Shown here piece after piece: positions 12,778 through 13,662 of a stretch of 13,662 nt of DNA (positions are counted from its first letter, which is position 1; every line of letters begins with the position of its first letter). Origin of the DNA: a candidate division LCP-89 bacterium (GTDB lineage Bacteria > Electryoneota > B3-LCP); assembly GCA_025774735.1 (NCBI GenBank), contig JALGZU010000034.1, positions 1 through 13,662 of the forward strand, read 5' to 3'. The translations under genes were made by a program, and so were the position numbers. The notes under the pieces were generated by a model. It saw only the letters and a list, made by a program, of their open reading frames with translations. It had not been told where the DNA came from and did no database searches.

Positions 12778-13662
12778 CTACGATTCCACAGAAACGACCA
12801 CATTCCCCTTTTTGTGTCCCTCTTCGACATACCTGTGAGCCTCGGCAATCTGCTCCAACGAGTAACATCTGTCTATGACAGATTTTATTTTTCCCGCCTC
12901 AATAAGCTCCCGGAGAAAATTTAAATCTTTAACTTTCTCACCCGATGACCTCAAACCAGCAGCTGCCATTCTTGCCTTTTTGCTGCCGATTTTTGAAGTC
13001 CATAATACTTGAAGAAGGATTGCCAGCGTAGGGACAGTTGTGAGATAAATTCCCCTTTGCTTAAGCGAATCCCTGCAACGTGAAAATGAACTTTTGCCCA
13101 CGGCATCGAAAACAATATCATAAATCTCGCCGTTCTGTGTGAAATCCTCTTTAGTGTAATCGATCACACTATCGGCGCCGAGGGATTTCACCATTTCTAA
13201 ATTCGCGGTACTGCATACCCCGGTGACTTTCGTCCCGAAATACCTGGCAAGCTGTACGGCGAAAGTACCTACCGATCCAGAAGCGCCGTTGATAAGGACG
13301 TCTTGTCCTCTCTGAATATTTCCCTTATCTCGAAGGAAAGGCAATGCTGTTAATGCTCCGTCAACGACGGCCGCGGCTTCACCATAGGTCATATTGGCCG
13401 GTTTTATCGCTACTGCCCCTTCTTCAGGCAGACACTTGTACTCTGCATGAGCACCCAAACCGTTACCGGTAGCAGCATAAACCTGGTCACCTTTCTTGAA
13501 TAATTTCACGTCTTTACCTACAGCCTCAACTTCTCCTGCAAGCACATCGCCCGGTATGGCATTTTTGGGTTTCAGCAGACCGGTGAAAAATCTCGAAATA
13601 AACGGTTCTCCCTTCCGAAATACCGGATCTGTGGCGTTTACTGCTGCCGCATGTATTCTTAT
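12778..13662 (-). CDS. NAD(P)-dependent medium-chain (quinone-type) oxidoreductase, N-terminus outside window
   Basis: The frame is open from the right edge (first visible residues [13 protein letters not shown]) to the stop at 12778, giving 294 residues. Family members are usually about 310-340, so only about 25-40 N-terminal residues should be missing. The start is therefore not at the GTG at 13545 that the frame also contains. Visible features are the catalytic-domain segment [13 protein letters not shown] (37-49), KKGDQVYA (56-63), the nucleotide-binding glycine motif [16 protein letters not shown] (125-140), and [10 protein letters not shown] (181-190) in the Rossmann fold. The cysteines that bind structural zinc in alcohol dehydrogenases are absent. 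That points to the zinc-free quinone oxidoreductase/enoyl reductase branch, which reduces enones or quinones with NADPH. The substrate cannot be told from sequence. Confidence 0.92.
   Translation of the reverse strand: MRIHAAAVNATDPVFRKGEPFISRFFTGLLKPKNAIPGDVLAGEVEAVGKDVKLFKKGDQVYAATGNGLGAHAEYKCLPEEGAVAIKPANMTYGEAAAVVDGALTALPFLRDKGNIQRGQDVLINGASGSVGTFAVQLARYFGTKVTGVCSTANLEMVKSLGADSVIDYTKEDFTQNGEIYDIVFDAVGKSSFSRCRDSLKQRGIYLTTVPTLAILLQVLWTSKIGSKKARMAAAGLRSSGEKVKDLNFLRELIEAGKIKSVIDRCYSLEQIAEAHRYVEEGHKKGNVVVSVES

Overview
The window looks like chromosomal DNA from an uncultured Gram-negative bacterium. It has lipobox lipoproteins, Sec signal peptides, clear GGAGG-type ribosome binding sites, several GTG starts and a moderately high GC content by eye. 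The secreted repeat protein at the left edge and the S8 peptidase with a helical N-terminal extension are styles I associate with FCB-group candidate phyla (Zixibacteria, KSB1, Latescibacteria, Calditrichota and similar). That placement is an impression, not something the sequence proves. Every gene I can support lies on the minus strand, so transcription runs from high to low coordinates. There is no rRNA, tRNA, CRISPR array, integrase or transposase.

Reading in the direction of transcription: the right edge holds a zinc-free-type medium-chain (quinone) oxidoreductase cut off at its N-terminus (12778-13662). Next come a small protein with a basic or winged-helix-like head and one C-terminal membrane helix (12295-12618), a TPR lipoprotein (11050-12159) and a four-helix small membrane protein (10562-10951). 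The gaps between these four genes are packed with short palindromic repeats of at least two families, and one more gap (10225-10561) holds further copies. The centre is a compact three-gene cluster: secreted subtilisin-family (S8) peptidase (8341-10224), a hairpin, a radical SAM enzyme (7380-8285), and a PAPS-dependent sulfotransferase (6491-7396) whose frame overlaps the radical SAM gene by 17 bases. A lipoprotein prolyl oligopeptidase (4312-6429) and a class I/II aminotransferase (2955-4247) follow with gaps of about 60 bases and may be co-transcribed. Peptidase T (1530-2786) has its own plausible promoter and a strong rho-independent terminator. The left part has a bPH2-domain membrane protein (809-1393), a short frame interrupted by a stop (663-806), and the N-terminal part of a secreted repeat protein (1-477).

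Two themes stand out. One is peptide use: an exported S8 peptidase, a lipid-anchored prolyl oligopeptidase, cytosolic PepT and an aminotransferase would form a route from extracellular protein to amino acids. The other is the radical SAM/sulfotransferase pair behind a secreted protease, which is the best candidate here for an uncharacterised modification pathway. No substrate peptide or other target is visible, so its function remains open.
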